A stretch of DNA of 64,000 nucleotides from Amoebidium appalachense (taxonomy: Eukaryota; Ichthyosporea). Each line of letters opens with the position of its first letter. Within the stretch, counting starts at the first letter, position 1. The notes below the pieces were generated by a model that saw only the letters and a program-made list of their open reading frames with translations, was not told the DNA's origin and made no database searches. The translations under genes and the position numbers were made by a program. The stretch lies in the NCBI GenBank assembly GCA_963693365.1, contig CAVNZM010000010.1:9176001-9240000 (forward strand). The letters are read 5' to 3'. Positions 60,501 to 64,000 of the stretch are shown piece after piece.

Positions 60501-60532
<32 letters not shown>

Positions 60533-60816
60533 GAGGGGGGGGGGGGGGGGGGAGTGGTATGCACGGTGTGCCCCACATCTGCTGTGTGTATGTGCTTGAG
60601 TGGGTGGGCCTGGGGGGAGCGGAGGGAGGGTACTGGAAGAGGTGGACCGTGTGTATGTGCGTGAGGGGTGGCGGGGCAGAAGAAAGGGGGGGGGGGAGGG
60701 GGAGCGTGGAGAGGGGAAGCTCGAGGGGGACACGGGGACTGAAGCCTTGTACTAGGGAAGAGAAGGGAGGGTGGGGAGCGAGGGCGAAGTATGTTCGTGC
60801 TGTGCTCAACTGACGG

Positions 60817-60887
<71 letters not shown>

Positions 60888-61722
60888 GTGCTTGTTATTT
60901 GTAGGTTAACGTGGGAAGAGGGGAGGGGGATGGATCGCAAAAGTACTAGTAGACTTGGATCATGAAAGTGCCCAAAGTGTTGTTTGCAGCGTGATGTACT
61001 GTAGGTTGACTAAAACCAAAACTTAGGGGGAACACAGGCAGTTTAAAATGAAGTGAATTCTGATAGGGGCTCAACAGGAGAAGCGGGGGGCGGGGGGGGG
61101 GGGGGGGGGGGAGGGAGGGGGTCCTATGTGCCGTAAGATTTTCCTGGGGAATTTGGAAAAGTTTAGAAAACAGAATCTTGTGAGTGGACAATCTTCTGCA
61201 CGGACAAAACACTGTAAAAAATGAGCATGACCATCAAGGATACACAAGAAACATCTTGAAATGGCATAAATAAAACAAAGAAGAAGAATAAAAGAAAACG
61301 GGGGTATGTATATCTGGTGATTAGTTATGGGGCTATATAGCTCGGTGTGAAATTTCAACCAGCTGTTTTTTTTTCGCCGCTACCCTTTCCGGGGCCCTTT
61401 TTGGTTCTTTCCCACACGTGTATCCGATCCACGGGACCATCCCCCCCCCCCCCCCCCCCCCCGTGGGTGTGTGTCTGTGTCTGTGTGTGTGTGGGTGTGT
61501 GTGTGGGTGGGTGGATGTGTGTGCGTGTGTGCGCGTGCGTCACATGCGTTTGTATATGTGGGAACCCGTTTGCACTCTCGAGCGCCTGTCTCCCTGTGTG
61601 TGTCCCCCCCCTTCCTCCCCCCTCCGCCCCCCAATAATGTAAATGCCATTTAGCACGTACTCAATAATATCATATTTAATCAATGCTGTGCGGTAACCGT
61701 TACTGTGTCTGTACAGTGTGTG

Positions 61723-61797
<75 letters not shown>

Positions 61798-62022
61798 CGC
61801 ACCTATCTGTGTTTGTGTGCTTACACGTGCCCAGGTATGTACGTGTGCTCGAATAACATGTAACCTAGGTCTTGGTTCACAGTGTGGCGAGCCTCCCTCC
61901 CCCCCCCCTCCCCCCCCCCCCCCCCCCCCCCCCCCACACACACACACGTCAAAACAGGTAATTCAATTGAACTTGTGTGTGTGTGTGCGCGCGCGCGCGT
62001 GTGTGTGTGTGTGAGTGAGTGA

Positions 62023-62067
<45 letters not shown>

Positions 62068-62493
62068 GGGGAGGGGGGAGGGGAGGGAGGGGGGGGGGGG
62101 GGGGGGGGGGGGGTGTGTGAGGGGAAGGGAATTAATTAGTTCGATTTCACAGAGCCACAGTTCCAGGGCCCACGAACAGTGCAACGATTATCGATAGTCG
62201 GGCACCTCCGGGATATGTATCCTGGATATTCGGGATATTCGGGATATTCGGGATATTCGGGATATTCGGGATATTCGGAATATTCGGAATAAGAATTGAA
62301 TTGCATAGCCGAGATATAACGATCCGCATGCTGGCCCCAACGGGCTGCAGGCGTGCAGAACTGACCATTCGTGAAGACGGACACGCGTACACTTAGGCAC
62401 AAAGGGGGCAGGTGGGCGCAAACACAGACACTAGGTGGGGGGCAGCATGGGGGTGCCGGGCTATTGCGCGGGGGCAGGGCGCAGCCAGCCACA
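60183..62493. other. Gene-poor spacer with many simple repeats
   Basis: Poly-G (60500-60551), (GT)n (60817-60890), poly-G (61086-61112), poly-C (61441-61463), (GT)n (61725-61795), poly-C (61903-61945), (GT)n into poly-G (61975-62114) and a 10-bp GGGATATTCG repeat of about seven copies (62226-62290). No gene recognised. Confidence 0.55.
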
Positions 62494-63063
62494 ATGACAG
62501 CCGCACCACTACGCAGGGCCCTGTGGCCAGGCCTGGCTCAGGTGCGTGTGCGTGCCTGTGCGTGCTTGTGCGTGCCTGTTCGTGCCTGTGCGTGCCTGTG
62601 CGTGCCTGTGCGTGCACGTGCTGCTGTTTCTTGCCCACTCTGGCTTCACTTGCCGTCACTCAGTGTGGGCTCCTCCTTACTGCCGGGTGCATTGCTCCCT
62701 CATTCTTCCTCCTCCCCTTTCCCCCTCGAAGAAGAAAAAGAAAACAGAAAAAAAGACACCCGCATGGTCGGCTTCTCCTCCCCTCGCCGCTCGCCTCTCC
62801 CTCTGCCTTTCTCCTCCGCCTTTCTTTCTCAACACCCCCTATTCCTTCCCTTTCCTCTCTCTCTCTCCGTCCCTCCCTCTCTCCCTCCCTCCCTCTCCCT
62901 CCCTCCCTCCCTCGCTCACTCGCTCCCTCCCTCCCTCCCTCCTTCCCTCCCTCGCTCCCTCTCCCCCCTCCTCCCTCCCTCCCCCCTCCTTACCTCCCCT
63001 TTTTCTTTCGTCCTCCCCTCCCTCCCTCCCTCCCTCCCTCCCTCCCTCCCCCCTCTTCACACA

Positions 63064-63144
<81 letters not shown>

Positions 63145-63888
63145 CCACGACAATTTTCCTAAGCATCGGCGCTCCTATAACCCCTCCCCCCCCCCCAATA
63201 CATGTATTCACACTTCCTGCGTCTACTCATGGCCGTTTTCACTATCACCTTCCTTCTGGACTGAAGCTCCCCCCCTCCCCCCTCGTTCCTGTTGGCTCGT
63301 CCTATCTCCCGATGGACACATCTATCGGTTCATCTGCCCACGTTTTTCTCCAGTATATACACGGTGCTCTTTAACCCCCTCCCTCCTCAAACCCTGTTTT
63401 CCTTGAAGGATTTTGCAAGTTATCTTACACACATAGCTTTAGGCATCCCCTCTCTCCATATGGCGGTGTCAGCTGTAAAGTGAGCTACCCCCCCTCCCCC
63501 CCGTGATGATGGGCTTCACCAACGCTGCCTATTTGGTGTGTGTGTGTGCCCTTCTTTGCACATTCGCATAACGTTGCATATTTTGCATACCACTTGCTGT
63601 ATCAATCTCCTAACAACCCCCCCCCCCCCCCCCCACACACACACATACACACAGGCCTTTGCCAGCCACGTGGGGCTACCTGCCATCCGGCCACACACCC
63701 GCGGGCTGTGGGGTCGGGCCGTGGCGCTGACCCACACGGGCCGGGCCGGACCGGGGTGGCTGAGGGAACATCCCCATAGACTGCGTTGGGTGTGCACGGC
63801 CACAGGGCCGGCACAGAGGGAGGGGGGGAGTGCAGAGGGACAGGGGTCTGGGGAGGGGGCAGGGAGGAGAATAGACGAGCTGATACAG
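62494..63888 (+). CDS. Partial gene, probable organelle-targeted protein
   Basis: Exon 1 (62494-62541) encodes MTAAPLRRALWPGLAQ and ends at CAG|GTGCGT. Exon 2 (63655-63888, acceptor CACACAG, donor GTGGGG after GCTGATACAG) continues in phase 0 for 78 codons: AFASHVGLPAIRPHTRG, then Arg/Gly-rich sequence ending RRIDELIQ. The start has Arg and Leu/Ala/Trp without acidic residues, like a mitochondrial or plastid transit peptide. The rest lies beyond the right edge, so the family cannot be named. The short first exon, the matching phases and the open second exon are the evidence. Confidence 0.45.
62840..63142. repeat. (CCCT)n-rich tract and (CA)n
   Basis: CTCC/CCCT-rich sequence (62840-63055), then (CA)n (63063-63142), in the intron of the right-edge gene. 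Confidence 0.9.
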
Positions 63889-63899
63889 GTGGGGGCACT

Positions 63900-64000
63900 G
63901 TGCCTGCACGTGCACTGTATTCATGGACACACACCATGCACGTGCACTGTATTCATGCACACACCATGCACGTGCACTGCATGCACACACCATGCACGTG
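63900..64000. repeat. CATGCACGTGCACTG repeat at the right edge
   Basis: Three or more imperfect units with ATGCACGTGCACTGTATTCA, continuing past the window. Confidence 0.7.

Overview
The window is nuclear DNA from an intron-rich eukaryote, most likely a protist or alga. Coding sequence survives as short exons, most of 45-350 bp. They carry GT-AG borders and strong CAG acceptors, and sit in introns and spacers packed with long (CA)n/(GT)n, poly-C/poly-G, (GA)n, (TA)n and minisatellite tracts. Nothing looks bacterial (no operons or Shine-Dalgarno spacing). The lineage cannot be named from sequence alone. Most long open frames over the repeats (poly-His/Thr, Cys/Val, Pro, Gly, Leu/Ser) are microsatellite shadows and are not listed.

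Left to right: an unrecognised 287-codon frame (3-866); a poorly defined multi-exon + strand gene (2573 to about 5095) behind a CRE/CCAAT-like promoter; a + strand gene for an HslU/ClpY-like AAA+ unfoldase subunit (5890-12046, about 16 exons) with altered Walker and pore motifs but a conserved HslV-docking tail; a - strand gene (about 20850-13738) for a coiled-coil-rich protein I do not recognise, whose last 12 exons join in phase to a stop; a poly-G-rich stretch bounded by imperfect inverted repeats (21143-23066); a two-exon - strand gene for a single-C2H2-finger protein with an acidic C-terminus (25510-23981); a mostly gene-free repeat region (26.9-34 kb); a secreted S28-family serine carboxypeptidase gene (34117-40757); two inverted-repeat elements (39915-40379, 42229-42673); a 20-exon gene for a secreted mosaic protein with three DUF642-like modules and nine EGF modules (43688-58283); then repeat-rich spacer and the first two exons of a probably mitochondrion-targeted protein running off the right edge (62494 onward).

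The genes do not form one pathway. HslU is normally the ATPase partner of the HslV peptidase in mitochondria of protists. The S28 peptidase and the EGF/DUF642 protein both start with signal peptides and so enter the secretory route. The strongest unusual features are a MITE-like element with terminal inverted repeats and a candidate 6-bp target duplication inside an S28 intron; a nested 445-bp foldback; a recent 342-bp tandem triplication of an EGF exon; the divergent HslU; and a consistent orientation in how homopolymer and dinucleotide tracts abut each other. Two conserved genes each carry one extra base in a 5-nt G or C run inside a key motif, which may be sequencing error or real damage.
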